Origin: Desulfosarcina sp. OttesenSCG-928-A07
GTDB lineage: Bacteria; Desulfobacterota; Desulfobacteria; Desulfobacterales; Desulfosarcinaceae
NCBI GenBank assembly: GCA_030267325.1
Contig: JAJDJS010000025.1
Coordinates: forward strand, 1-36,787
DNA length: 36,787 nucleotides
Direction: 5' to 3'
The notes under the pieces are model-generated. The model did not search any database and had not been told where the DNA came from. It saw nothing but the letters and a program-made list of their open reading frames with translations. This document shows positions 1-8,876 of the stretch, in pieces. Position 1 is the stretch's first letter, and each line of letters begins with the position of its first letter. The position numbers and the translations under genes are program-made.

Positions 1-447
1 GGTCTCTTGCAATTCATCCAGCGGATAAACCGTTTCGTTCGGCTGTCCCGACGAAGTACCTCCGCTGGCGACGATTTCGAAACCGCAGCGGTCTATAGGG
101 ACGACCATACCGGGTCGACCACCTGTAAACATGGCGGCAAAGGTGTCCTTGTCTGTGAGGGGAATGTGCTGAAAAGCATCAAAGGAGTCTGCGGGTTCGG
201 CGCCCAAGGCGTCGTCAATGCGTTTGTGCCATATCGGGTTGATGCGGCAGATATCGACAAGCTGACGGAGGCGGCGCTGGACGATACGATCCTGGTCCTC
301 GCGGGACATGGCGTCGACAGACATGCCGGACGTTTTTTCGAATTCTCCCAAAAGATTGTAAAACGAGGGGAGCGTCAATACTTCTTCGACACACGTTGGG
401 GAGGTCATGCGCGTGAGGATGGCGTCGATAGCGGGATTATGGTGCAT
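1..447 (-). CDS. PaaK-like adenylate-forming enzyme, N-terminal part (runs off left edge)
   Basis: The minus strand is open from the ATG at 445-447 to the window edge, giving 149 residues without a stop. Residues 128-136 read SGGTSSGQP, the glycine/serine/threonine-rich phosphate-binding loop of ANL enzymes. The preceding HIPLTDKD (95-102) matches the P-F-T-x-K-x-D segment of phenylacetate-CoA ligases. The family activates a carboxylic acid as acyl-adenylate and usually passes it to CoA or a carrier; the substrate cannot be read from this part. The start overlaps the end of the upstream decarboxylase by 11 nt, in another frame, so the two are almost certainly translated from one mRNA. GC content and codon use resemble the decarboxylase and differ from the AT-rich genes to the right. 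The C-terminal domain lies outside the window. Confidence 0.75.
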   Translation of the reverse strand, partial: MHHNPAIDAILTRMTSPTCVEEVLTLPSFYNLLGEFEKTSGMSVDAMSREDQDRIVQRRLRQLVDICRINPIWHKRIDDALGAEPADSFDAFQHIPLTDKDTFAAMFTGGRPGMVVPIDRCGFEIVASGGTSSGQPNETVYPLDELQET

Positions 448-1954
448 AGACTCGTTCTTTCTGAAAAAGGGGGTAGTCAGCCGCAAGCAGTCCGTCAGCC
501 ATACCGCGGATCATTTCGACAAGTTCGCCGATGATGTCCAGCGTGGTCCCGTGATGGCTCAACACCAAACGCAGGACAGAACGGCCGTCCAGGTCAACGG
601 TGGAAACGAAAAAACGACCATCAGCGCGGATGCGGTCGTGCAGTTCCTTTTGCAGTGGGCCGAGGTGCTCCAGGGTGCAACCGTGAGGGCGATAGGAGAA
701 ACAGACGATATTCGAGTCGGGTTCCGGCTCCACAATGAAGTCAGGCTGGTTCGCCAAAAAGTGATACGTCATCCTTGCCAGTTCGACGATGTGGTCCAAC
801 TTGGCGGCAAAAACCGCTCGACCAAATAACCCCCAAGTGGTCCACAGATTAAGGATGGCGGGCGGCTTGGTGCATTCGAAATTTTTATGGCCGCTTTCAA
901 AACTTGCATGTTCGTCCACATCGGCGACATAGCTGTCTGTCTCTGGGAAGGGGCGCCCGGCAGAGGCTTTGTCACGGTAGAACAGTAGTGTACACAGGGC
1001 GGGCACGAACAGGTTTTTGTGCGCGTCGAGGCAAAACGAGTCGGCCAGTTCCAACCCCTTCAGCCGTGGGCGCAGACGGTCGGACACCAGGAAAGCGCCG
1101 CTGTGCGCTGCATCCACATGCAGCCAGGCTTGGTGCTCACGCGCTAGGCTGGCCAGTTCAGACAGTGGATCTATGGCTCCGACCGAGGTGGAGCCGGCGG
1201 CAGCGATGATGCAGAACACCCGTTTGTCCTGCCGGGCGGCGTTAAGAAGAGCGTGTTTGGCGGCGATGGGACAGATGCGCCGAGCCGAGTCGAGCGGCAG
1301 GGAAACGATATTGTCCTCCCCCACGCCGATGATGCCTGCAAGCCGTTTGACCGAAAAGTGTGCATCCGCTCCAACAGCCACGGCGGGCCTCGCCTTACCG
1401 ATGACGCGACCTTGCATGCGCAAATCTGGAAGGATGCTGTTCCGTGCCGCCAGGATTGCGGTGAGATTGGCAAGTGACGCACCCGAAGTCGAGAGCATTT
1501 CAAACTCGCCTGTTTTCCAGCCGATCAACGGCGCGAACTGCTCAGCGATGAGTTTGTCAGCCACATTGGCCAATTGTCCGGCCTCATAGAACGATGCAGG
1601 CTGCGGCGCGATGGCGGAAACCAGATTGAATACGGCGCTTACCGGGAAGACAAAAGAGAACTGCCGCGCCAACGCGGTGGGAGAGTAAACCTTGATTCCG
1701 GTGCGGATATGCAAGTCAACCAGCGCGGCAAAACGTTCGGGATCAAACTGAACTGCCGCTATATCCTGCCCCATATGCGAATCCACCATGAGGCTCCGCG
1801 CCTCCTCCATGAGACGCTTGGGGGGCACAAGCGTAACGCCGCCCGTCTGGTCGCGCAGACACTGCCGCAGTCGTGACCTGGCAATATCCACCGCGTGCGA
1901 AAAGACTTCAGCATCGTATGCGGCTTCAACGGAGACAGGGGCAGGGGACGTCAT
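437..1954 (-). CDS. Group II PLP-dependent amino-acid decarboxylase
   Basis: This is a 505-residue protein of the glutamate/aspartate/diaminobutyrate decarboxylase family, soluble and PLP-dependent. Hallmarks visible: TSGASLANLTAILAARN (phosphate-binding part), AHFSVKRLAGIIGVG with the ring-stacking histidine (about residue 199), HVDAAHSGA with the aspartate that pairs with the pyridine nitrogen (about 281), and DAHKN with the Schiff-base lysine (about 313). The frame is open up to an ATG at 1981. The ATG at 1954 is preferred because AAGGA stands about 10 nt upstream of it, whereas the upstream ATG has no Shine-Dalgarno. The product would be an amine or omega-amino acid (for example from Asp, Glu or diaminobutyrate), but the substrate is not readable. 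It is coupled to the PaaK-like gene, which suggests an amine-plus-activated-acid pathway (inference). Confidence 0.88.
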   Translation of the reverse strand: MTSPAPVSVEAAYDAEVFSHAVDIARSRLRQCLRDQTGGVTLVPPKRLMEEARSLMVDSHMGQDIAAVQFDPERFAALVDLHIRTGIKVYSPTALARQFSFVFPVSAVFNLVSAIAPQPASFYEAGQLANVADKLIAEQFAPLIGWKTGEFEMLSTSGASLANLTAILAARNSILPDLRMQGRVIGKARPAVAVGADAHFSVKRLAGIIGVGEDNIVSLPLDSARRICPIAAKHALLNAARQDKRVFCIIAAAGSTSVGAIDPLSELASLAREHQAWLHVDAAHSGAFLVSDRLRPRLKGLELADSFCLDAHKNLFVPALCTLLFYRDKASAGRPFPETDSYVADVDEHASFESGHKNFECTKPPAILNLWTTWGLFGRAVFAAKLDHIVELARMTYHFLANQPDFIVEPEPDSNIVCFSYRPHGCTLEHLGPLQKELHDRIRADGRFFVSTVDLDGRSVLRLVLSHHGTTLDIIGELVEMIRGMADGLLAADYPLFQKERVYAP

Positions 1955-2070
1955 GAAACGGATCCTTGTTGAGGTGGACATCTGGACCAGATGTATTCAT
2001 TGATGCCCGTCAAGGCCATCGTCGATAGTGAAAGTATTGCAAAAAAATGACCGATACAAGAGGACATTGT

Positions 2071-2100
2071 CAGATCAAGTCTGAACTACTACAGATCAAG
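2071..2100. promoter_or_regulatory. Two 9-bp direct repeats with 21-bp period (operator-like)
   Basis: CAGATCAAG occurs at 2071-2079 and again at 2092-2100. The second-half bases ACTA are also repeated at the same offset. A spacing of 21 bp is two helical turns, as expected of tandem binding sites on one face of DNA. The pair lies about 120 bp upstream of the decarboxylase start. That it binds a regulator is an inference. Confidence 0.4.
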
Positions 2101-2138
2101 GAGAGACTATCTCAATTCAGGAAAGACAGTCTCTCCTT
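2098..2138. repeat. 11-bp perfect inverted repeat, 19-nt loop
   Basis: AAGGAGAGACT (2098-2108) and AGTCTCTCCTT (2128-2138) are perfect inverted copies. No T-run follows on either strand, so a Rho-independent terminator is unlikely. It overlaps the second direct repeat and may be an operator or an mRNA hairpin ending the leftward 169-aa transcript. Confidence 0.5.
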
Positions 2139-2261
2139 ATGCCTATTAAAGTTTTTCAATCCGAGTACTACTGTGTAATGAAGCTTCAAACGATTATTTT
2201 GTAACTATTTTCACTCTTTGAGAAACGGAATCAAATAGCGTTTTCTGAATCGATTAAAAAG

Positions 2262-2771
2262 TTACAATGAGGCCAGATAGTCTTGCAAAGTTTTGATATT
2301 GGCGTCATAAGCGCTGGCATCACCGAGACTCAATTTTGCATTTCGAACATAATATGCAAAGGGCAGATTCCTGACAGCAAAGAACGGAAGAAAATTATCA
2401 GGCTGTAAAGTGTCACCATTCAGCCCGATGGCCCAGTTTTTGGACCGATAAAATTCAAGGGAGTTGATGGTGTTGTTTACAGCAGTTTTTTCGAATGATT
2501 TTACATTGTTGATGTAGTCTTCAACAGTATGGATATTGATATCATAAGCATCGGGTGAACCTATATTAACTTTTGTTTTGGTAGAGCGAACATAATACTG
2601 AAATGAAAGCTGTCGCTCAGTAAAAAAAGCCAGAAAACCATCGGGTTGTAACGTGTCGCCATTCAGTCCGATGGCCCAGTTTTTTTTCTGGTAGTCTTTA
2701 ATGCCAACAATAATATCATTGCATTTTTTGAGTTCATCACGAGCAGGCGTTTGTATTTGAATGCTAATCAT
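2262..2771 (-). CDS. Unknown protein made of two tandem ~80-residue repeats
   Basis: No family is recognised. The 169 residues form two copies with a period of 81: NWAIGLNGDTLQPD occurs identically at 31-44 and 112-125. Around it, the pattern FLxFF, R-x-L-x-F-x-YYVR, AYDxNI and a closing T-x-x-DY recur in both halves. Each copy is rich in Trp, Tyr, Phe and Asn/Asp, which suggests a small mixed alpha/beta or lectin-like module (inference). There is no signal peptide, membrane segment or cysteine pair. The start is supported by AAGAGAG upstream of the ATG. It lies 123 bp downstream of the NlpC/P60-like gene on the same strand, so they may be co-transcribed. DNA in this part is markedly AT-rich, suggesting acquisition by transfer. 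Confidence 0.8.
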   Translation of the reverse strand: MISIQIQTPARDELKKCNDIIVGIKDYQKKNWAIGLNGDTLQPDGFLAFFTERQLSFQYYVRSTKTKVNIGSPDAYDINIHTVEDYINNVKSFEKTAVNNTINSLEFYRSKNWAIGLNGDTLQPDNFLPFFAVRNLPFAYYVRNAKLSLGDASAYDANIKTLQDYLASL

Positions 2772-2894
2772 AATAGTTCTCTCTTTCTTTGTTATGTTTT
2801 AACGGTTATGCGCAATAATCGTTTGAAACTACATAACATACCAAGTTTATTGTAGAACTCATTTCGATCTGAAGCACTATACAATCGAATGGCC

Positions 2895-3842
2895 TTATCC
2901 TTTAATAATCTCCTTTTCAACGAGATCCGGGCAGTTTTGCAGCAAATCACCCGGCGTTACAAAACCGTCATATACGATTTTCTTCAAGTTTTTAGTGGCC
3001 TCCACCAGTTCACCCGGGGCCAGGGCAAGGCGTCTGCTTCTATTTTTGGAAATCCGTAACAAGAGAACTGCAAACAGTCTTGCCTGACGGAGCACCTCCT
3101 TTTCGTCGGCAAGGTCATTTTTATTTTCTGTGGGGTGGGCCTTCAGCCATTCCAGAAGGGTACAGCATAAGTTTTCAAAGATATTTCCGCCGTCGTTATC
3201 TGTAGACGTTGGCGTGTCGAGTGGCGGAATGAGCTCTTCTTCCTTTCCCACGCTCTCACCTTCAGAGAGAAGCTCTTCAAGAATGCTTTTATCCTTCTCT
3301 TTCCCGATTTTTACAGGGCGTTTAATCTGCAGGGTATATCCTGCCTCCTTGTAACAATCATAGGCGAATTGCGAACAGGTCATGGGGTGTGTATCGGGTT
3401 TTTCTGTTTTGCGTTTAACAAAATCGTCAATTTTTTGTGCCAGTTGGATGCAGATGAGCGTAAGAAGTGCCTGCGCCGGTTTGGGCATGTTGTTGCGCTG
3501 CATTTTGACAAGGAGCAACACACCCATCATGATCAGATTTCCGAAGCTGTATGGATCCTTGTTGTTATAATGTTTCTGCTCCACACTATGGATTTTCTCT
3601 GCCACTTTGTCTTCTGAATCGGCTATATTATACTTCATGACATGGATGGCTCTTTCGCCGAGTTCGCCCAGCTTGCGTGTCTGTATACCGGAAAGTCCTT
3701 CTTCAATGATGCTATCTTCTTCATAATACAAAGCAGCATGGCTCACTTTGGAATCGCTCAACACGCATATCAAATCAGAGATACAAGAACCGTCAGATTC
3801 AAATAAAAATACATCTCCCGCAATATACTGATGCTTTTGCAT
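2895..3842 (-). CDS. Permuted papain-fold (NlpC/P60, YiiX-like) hydrolase
   Basis: This is a 315-residue protein. The start reads GDVFLFESDG, followed by VSHAALYYEEDSIIEEG, the pattern of permuted NlpC/P60 (YiiX/YebB-type) enzymes in which the catalytic histidine (SHAALY, near residue 35) comes before the cysteine. The nucleophile is probably the Cys in MTCSQFAYDCYKEAGY (near 155), and the C-terminal VTPGDLLQNCPDL matches the end of such domains. Members cleave amide or ester bonds in peptidoglycan or lipids; the substrate here is unknown. About 100 residues between the Cys motif and the C-terminal segment are charged and poorly conserved. No signal peptide is visible, so it would act inside the cell or be exported by another route. 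The start is well supported by AAGGGAG before the ATG. Confidence 0.68.
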   Translation of the reverse strand: MQKHQYIAGDVFLFESDGSCISDLICVLSDSKVSHAALYYEEDSIIEEGLSGIQTRKLGELGERAIHVMKYNIADSEDKVAEKIHSVEQKHYNNKDPYSFGNLIMMGVLLLVKMQRNNMPKPAQALLTLICIQLAQKIDDFVKRKTEKPDTHPMTCSQFAYDCYKEAGYTLQIKRPVKIGKEKDKSILEELLSEGESVGKEEELIPPLDTPTSTDNDGGNIFENLCCTLLEWLKAHPTENKNDLADEKEVLRQARLFAVLLLRISKNRSRRLALAPGELVEATKNLKKIVYDGFVTPGDLLQNCPDLVEKEIIKG

Positions 3843-3882
3843 GGGACTCCCTTCGTATAGATAGAAGTTTATAAATACAGCT

Positions 3883-3915
3883 CCATACCTGGTTGATACG
3901 CTCCAGGTGGTATGG
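3883..3915. promoter_or_regulatory. Inverted repeat in the leader of the NlpC/P60-like gene
   Basis: CCATACC (3883-3889) is complementary to GGTATGG (3909-3915). An inner TGG/CCA adds three pairs after a 3-nt bulge. It sits 40-70 bp upstream of the start of the NlpC/P60-like gene, between it and the LuxR/MalT-type regulator. It could be an operator or a 5'-UTR hairpin; which one is not decidable by eye. Confidence 0.35.
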
Positions 3916-4070
3916 CTGACTTTGTGGATTTATGTATTTCCAGAACTAATACGATATGGAAGGGCGTGTCTATTACTAAAAATGGGTATTTTTTAAGTAT
4001 AAAATTTTGTAATTATTAAATAATTAATAAAAAATGTTTTTTAATACGATTGTTTTGGATTTTTTTATTT

Positions 4071-6552
4071 TTAGGCTTGAGACATTTTTCTGATGGCGTC
4101 GATGCGATTTTTTGCCCCGAGTTTGCGATAGGCGTTGCTGAGCATTTTGGCGACTGTATGGGGAGAAATGTCCAAATGTTTGGCAATATGGGCGTTGCTT
4201 TTGCTTTTGGCGACAAGGTGGAGGATCTGTTTTTCCCTGCGGGTCAGCGTTTGTGTTGGGTCAGGCATCCCGCTTTTGGCACTTGTGTTGACCTGCACAT
4301 AATTTCGCGTCATGCGCAGCAAATTTCGGGTGTATGGCTCACCGGGATTATTTTTGTTGATGTGTTCCACAAGCGGCAGGATATGCTGCCCGTATTCTGC
4401 CAGCGTGAACAGGATACCATCACTTTTGCCCAGCTCCATGGCCTTTTCCAGTGCGGGGAGGGCGGCCTTTGCGCCATGCTGATGGTAAATCGCTATGGAT
4501 TCAAGGGTGTATGCATGAAGATAGCCGAACAAATTGTCATACCGGCTCAAAAAAGAAGGAAGAAATTGCGCCAAGGCTTCAAGCTGTGGGTAGCGTCGCT
4601 CTGCCAACAGGATCTTGCCGTGGACAATATAGGTGAACCCCAGTCCCTGAGATCGCCCGGTTTTCCCTGATATCCCCATGGCGTAACCATTCGGGGATAT
4701 GCTGTACATCACCCATACAACCGCAAATATACCCCAGCGCAAGATCAAGCGTAATATCCAGCACGTTGATGGCCAAAGGGCGGATCTGCGGCTCAAGGGA
4801 TTTCAGCAAGGCGAAGGCGCCATGTTGATCACCCATTCCGAGAAGTTTTCTAGCCCTGATGAAATGGGTGGAAAGAAGTGTTGCGAGCTGCTCTTTGTCG
4901 TTGGCCAGGTACAGGGATTTTTCCAGCAACATGGAAATATCCTTGTTGGATCCGGTCTCAAGCAGATATTCTGCTTTTACCAGTATGTCCGCACCAGCGG
5001 AACATCCGTCGGCCAGATCCTGAAAAAGCTTCGAAAACCCATGGGCCTTGTCCAGGATGGCCAAATAGGTGCCGGGCTGGCGAAGATACAAAAAACTGAT
5101 ATGCGGGCATCCAAAGGTCCAGTTCAGATGCCGGTGAAAAATGGAGGACCTTCCTTTCAGGATGGCGTATGCCTGCTCATACATATTCAGCATGGTCTGA
5201 ATATCATTGAAGGCGGTCAGGCTCTTGATCAGGAGTATTTCCCCCTTGATACGGTAACGCTCGATTTCGGGAATCTCTGGCGATGCCATGAATCGCTCTT
5301 CGGCTTCAAAAACCCACTGAATTGCCTGTGCGGAACCTGAAAAAGCCAGGCAGGCATACACAAAATACAAATACCCCATGGGGCATTGGATGCGGATTTT
5401 CCATGGGATGCGCTCGAAAATGTCGGATAGTCCTTCCAGGTCAAATTGTAACAGGCGACCGCTTTTGGGATTCAGAAAAATACGGAGGATGTTGAGATAA
5501 TCCTGGCCCTGGCCGGCATTGGCAAAAAAATGAACGGCGCGCAGCAGATCATTATCTGCCAGAAACCATCTGGCGGCTTTCCGGTAAACCTGTACACTGT
5601 CAATTTTATTGTCAGCCCGCAGCAGCCGGAGCAGAAATGACCGTAACAGGCTGTGCAACCGGTACTGGTTTGTCACTGGGTCGTAAGACAACAAGGTATT
5701 GTGATCATAAAGAAATTGCAGACGTCTGGGCGCATCAAACCTGCCGGATATGGCAGTGGCCAGTTCGGGTGTGAAATAATCGCAAATGGAAAGTTGCAAC
5801 AACAAGGATTGGTCTTCTTTGGAGTAGTGTTTGTACAATGCATTTTCCACAAGACGGTCAATGGTGTGCCCGGCAACAGGTGCATCATATTTAAAATAGC
5901 CCTGGGCCATCAGGCACAGGGCTGCACCCCATCCTTCACATGACTCGTGCGCTCTCCAGACTGCCGCCTCATCTGTGATACCCGCAAGTTGAAAATATTT
6001 TTTTACATCCGCATATGAAAATATGAGAAGATCGCGGTTCAATTCCGCCAACACCCCAAGGAGATTGAGTTCTTCAAGAAAAGCGCCGGGCCTTGTGCGT
6101 GAAATCAGGAGCAGGGACAGATCTTTGATTTTGACCTTGACCAATCGTTCAATAAAATAATCAAACTCCGAAGACCGGGCATAATGATAGTCATCAATGA
6201 CCCACAAAATCTGGCGGTCCGCGAACGCATCGACAATATGGTCAAGCATCCAATGGATTTCTCTGCTGTCCTGGGGGAATCCTGCACGCCGCCATTGGGT
6301 TGCAGATGTTTCTCCTGCTTTTTCCAATTGACCGGTGAGACTGTCCCAGATATTGGCCGCTGTTTTTTCTCCATGATGAAGAAAAGTAAAAAAATGATTT
6401 TTTGGAAAGGCGGTGAGCATGTCGCGCACCGCAGTTGTTTTTCCATAACCGGTGGGCGCATGGAGAACGGTCAAGGGATAGGTCGATACAGTTTCGTGCA
6501 GTGTTTTGACCACACGGATACGACGCAGAAAAGGAAGATGAGGGTGTGACAT
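4071..6552 (-). pseudogene. MalT-type LuxR-family ATP-dependent regulator, split by a frameshift
   Basis: Two overlapping frames together make one STAND/MalT-like regulator of about 826 residues. The first part (start to about 4650) has Walker A APTGYGKT near residue 32 and Walker B LWVIDDYHY, then TPR-like helical sequence. The second part carries the rest of the sensor region and ends in a LuxR helix-turn-helix (LTRREKQILHLVAKSKSN to RKLGAKN). The first frame stays open to 4579, but its sequence loses family character near WLRHGDIRENR, while the other frame picks up with SQGLGFTYIVHGK. The switch lies between about 4640 and 4665 and fits one extra base. Start: the ATG at 6552 has GGAG 7 nt upstream; an ATG four codons earlier has none. 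It may be a true mutation or a sequencing error. MalT-type proteins respond to a small inducer; the likely targets are the adjacent genes (inference). Confidence 0.8.
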
Positions 6553-6583
6553 AGAACGCTCCATTTAGGCCGTGTTCGCACTA

Positions 6584-6599
6584 AGCCAATTCATTGGCT
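6584..6599. promoter_or_regulatory. Short inverted repeat upstream of the MalT-like gene
   Basis: AGCCAAT (6584-6590) and ATTGGCT (6593-6599) are inverted copies separated by two bases, 32 bp upstream of the regulator start. It could be an operator, for instance for autoregulation; function is inferred from position only. Confidence 0.3.
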
Positions 6600-6761
6600 T
6601 TAATGATGGGGAAATATCTGGCATTTTTATTTTCTCCAGAATGTAGATATTTCTTAATAAATTCACCACCTTGATTTATTTTGTGTTAACATCCTAACTG
6701 CATTCACTGGGATAGATTCAAAGAAACGGACACCCGATGTTAGAATTTCAGTTTAACAAAG

Positions 6762-6926
6762 GTGCCAAAATGGGAGGAGATATTCACGGTCGTCATTCAA
6801 GAAGAAGCTGGTAAAATGGTAGCTGAAAATGGGGGTTTGGTGATGCCATAGTTTCGTGTAAACGGCTTTCTGGTTTCATGTGATGAAGTTCAAGTGGCGG
6901 CAACACTGAAAAGGCCACATTTTTAA
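6762..6926 (+). pseudogene. Possible remnant frame interrupted by TAG
   Basis: Starting at a GTG (6762), the frame reads a plausible protein (PKWEEIFTVVIQEEAG, then KMVAENGGLVMP), meets TAG at 6849-6851, and continues in frame with FRVNGFLVSCDEVQVAATL to TAA at 6924. Protein-like composition on both sides of the stop suggests a decayed gene of at least 54 codons. No family is recognised, and there is no convincing ribosome-binding site. Confidence 0.25.
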
Positions 6927-7243
6927 ACAAAAAACGAAAGTGCTCACCTAAGGATAGAAAAAGAAAAGATTTACACGATATTTACACGAAGAAAACTCCC
7001 CAGTACCATTAAAATTTTAAATTAATTCAATTTATTACTTGGAACATAGAGTTGCTTCTTGGCATGTGAAAGCGCCACCTTTATTTTGAGGTGGACACTC
7101 TCCAAAAAACATATTGACCGGATGAACAGGCGATGATCGACGCCAGCGTTTTTTACGCTACCATGAGTTGAGAATGGAAGATAACTAAAAAATAATTTTT
7201 GTTAAATAAAAACGGTGTATTACCAAACCGAGAACACAGGCGA

Positions 7244-8839
7244 TCAGTTCGCCAGTTCCCGTGTTTTGTGGAAGGAGATGGCCGGCCATTCTTCCATGGC
7301 ATTTTCAAGGCGCCAGAGGCTGGAGGCGAGATACACCAGTTTGCCGTGGGCGTCGTGGGCAAGACTTGCCTGTTTTTCCTTTTCAAAGGCAGAAAGCTGT
7401 TTTTTATCATCGCTGGTGACCCACCGGGCGGCGGCAAAGCTGATGGCTTCGTAATCCGCATCCACGCTGTACTCGGCTTTGAGCCGGGCCATGGTGACAT
7501 CAAACTGGAGAACGCCCACAGCGCCCAGGATATAGCTGGCGCCCACAAGGGGACGGAAAAACTGGACTGCGCCTTCTTCGGAAAGCTGGATCAGCCCTTT
7601 CAGAAGCTGTTTGGTCTTGAGGGGGTTTTTGAGGCGCACCCGCCGGAAATGGTCTGGCGCAAAATTGGGGATGCCGGTAAAGCGCACCGGTTCTTTTTCA
7701 AAAAATGAATCGCCGATGCTGATGGTGCCGTGGTTGTGAATGCCGATGATATCGCCGGGATAAGCCTCTTCCACATGGGTGCGATCCTGGGCCATGAAAA
7801 TGGTGGCATTGGACAAAATCACCGGCTTTCCGGTGCGGGCCTGGATTACCCGCATGCCCCGGGTGAATTTTCCCGAGCAGATCCGTACAAAGGCAATGCG
7901 GTCCCGGTGGGCCGGGTCCATATTGGCCTGGATTTTAAAAGAAAAGCCTGAGAACCACGGTTCTTCCGGAGAAACCATTCGGGTGGCCGTGGGCCGGGGA
8001 CGAGGGGAGGGCGCCATTTCCACAAAGGCATCCAGAAGCTCCCGTACCCCGAAATTATTGATGGCACTTCCAAAAAAGACCGGGGACTGGCTGCCTTTGA
8101 GATAGGCGTCCAGTTCAAAGGGATTGGCCGCCCCATCCAGAAGTTCCACCTCTTCCCGCAGCTCATCTGCCTGGCTGCCCAGAATCTCGTCCAACCGAGG
8201 ATCATCCAGATGGCTGATGAGCATCCCGTCCTGATGCCGGGTTTCACCACCCGGCGTAAACAGATACAGCTGATTCTGGTACCGGTTGTACACCCCGCGA
8301 AACCGCTTTCCCATGCCAATGGGCCATGACAGGGGGGCGCATTCAATCTGAAGCTTTTCTTCGATGTCCGACAAAATTTCCAGGGGCGTCAGCCCGTCCC
8401 GATCCAGCTTGTTGATGAAGGTCATGATGGGCGTGTTGCGCATCCGGCAGACTTCCATCAATTTTTCGGTCTGGGGCTCAACCCCCTTGGCGCTGTCAAT
8501 CACCATCAGGGCGCTGTCAACGGCAGTAAGGACCCGGTAGGTGTCTTCGGAAAAGTCCTGGTGGCCGGGCGTGTCCAGCAGATTGACCTCATACCCGCTG
8601 TAGGTGAACCGCATCACTGATGTGGTGACGGAAATGCCGCGTTCTTTTTCAATGGACATCCAGTCACTGGTGGCGTATCGGCCGGCCCGTTTGGCCTTGA
8701 CTGCGCCGGCCATCTGAATGGCGCCGCCAAACAGAAGGAATTTTTCCGTCAGCGTGGTTTTTCCTGCATCTGGATGGCTGATAATGCCAAAGGTGCGCCG
8801 TTTGTGTACTTCTTTTAAAAAAAGGGAATCTGGCTGCAT
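7244..8839 (-). CDS. prfC: Peptide chain release factor 3
   Basis: RF3 is a translational GTPase that removes RF1/RF2 from the ribosome after peptide release. The 531-residue product is close to the usual 529. Visible G motifs: SHPDAGKTT (G1, about residues 21-29), the switch region [21 protein letters not shown] (G3) and INKLDRDG (G4), followed by RF3-type beta-barrel and C-terminal domains. The frame is open further upstream to a TTG at 8887, but that would overlap the stress-protein gene. The ATG at 8839 gives the family length and leaves 37 bp after the previous stop, although its Shine-Dalgarno (GAAAG) is weak. It is last in a leftward row gltA - CBS - usp - prfC. Confidence 0.95.
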   Translation of the reverse strand: MQPDSLFLKEVHKRRTFGIISHPDAGKTTLTEKFLLFGGAIQMAGAVKAKRAGRYATSDWMSIEKERGISVTTSVMRFTYSGYEVNLLDTPGHQDFSEDTYRVLTAVDSALMVIDSAKGVEPQTEKLMEVCRMRNTPIMTFINKLDRDGLTPLEILSDIEEKLQIECAPLSWPIGMGKRFRGVYNRYQNQLYLFTPGGETRHQDGMLISHLDDPRLDEILGSQADELREEVELLDGAANPFELDAYLKGSQSPVFFGSAINNFGVRELLDAFVEMAPSPRPRPTATRMVSPEEPWFSGFSFKIQANMDPAHRDRIAFVRICSGKFTRGMRVIQARTGKPVILSNATIFMAQDRTHVEEAYPGDIIGIHNHGTISIGDSFFEKEPVRFTGIPNFAPDHFRRVRLKNPLKTKQLLKGLIQLSEEGAVQFFRPLVGASYILGAVGVLQFDVTMARLKAEYSVDADYEAISFAAARWVTSDDKKQLSAFEKEKQASLAHDAHGKLVYLASSLWRLENAMEEWPAISFHKTRELAN

Positions 8840-8876
8840 GGTCTTTCGGATCGTGATAATTTTGGGGTGACGGGAA

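Larger units (their letters stand above)
1955..2261. other. Gene-free upstream region of the decarboxylase operon
   Basis: This is about 307 bp between the decarboxylase start and the end of the 169-aa gene; no coding frame stands out. It becomes AT-rich towards 2261. It contains two direct repeats and one inverted repeat, listed separately, which make it the likely control region of the leftward decarboxylase/ligase operon. No confident sigma-70 promoter could be chosen by eye. Confidence 0.5.
6565..7243. other. ~680-bp stretch without an intact gene
   Basis: The sequence is AT-rich, with no long frame. It contains a 7-bp inverted repeat next to the regulator start (6584-6599), a broken frame at 6762-6926, and a hairpin CCACCT/AGGTGG at 7075-7080/7089-7094. 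Downstream of prfC (about 7150-7243) no hairpin with a T-run was found. It looks like decayed accessory DNA, but no transposase or inverted terminal repeats could be recognised. Confidence 0.5.

Noticed and set aside
4699..5340. Plus-strand frame of 213 codons
   Set aside because: It lies opposite the MalT-like regulator, whose motifs prove the minus strand; no family features.
6849..6851. TAG read as pyrrolysine
   Set aside because: No supporting gene in the window and no recognised protein around it; decay is simpler.
7075..7094. CCACCT/AGGTGG hairpin as an insertion-sequence end
   Set aside because: No partner repeat, transposase frame or target duplication was found.
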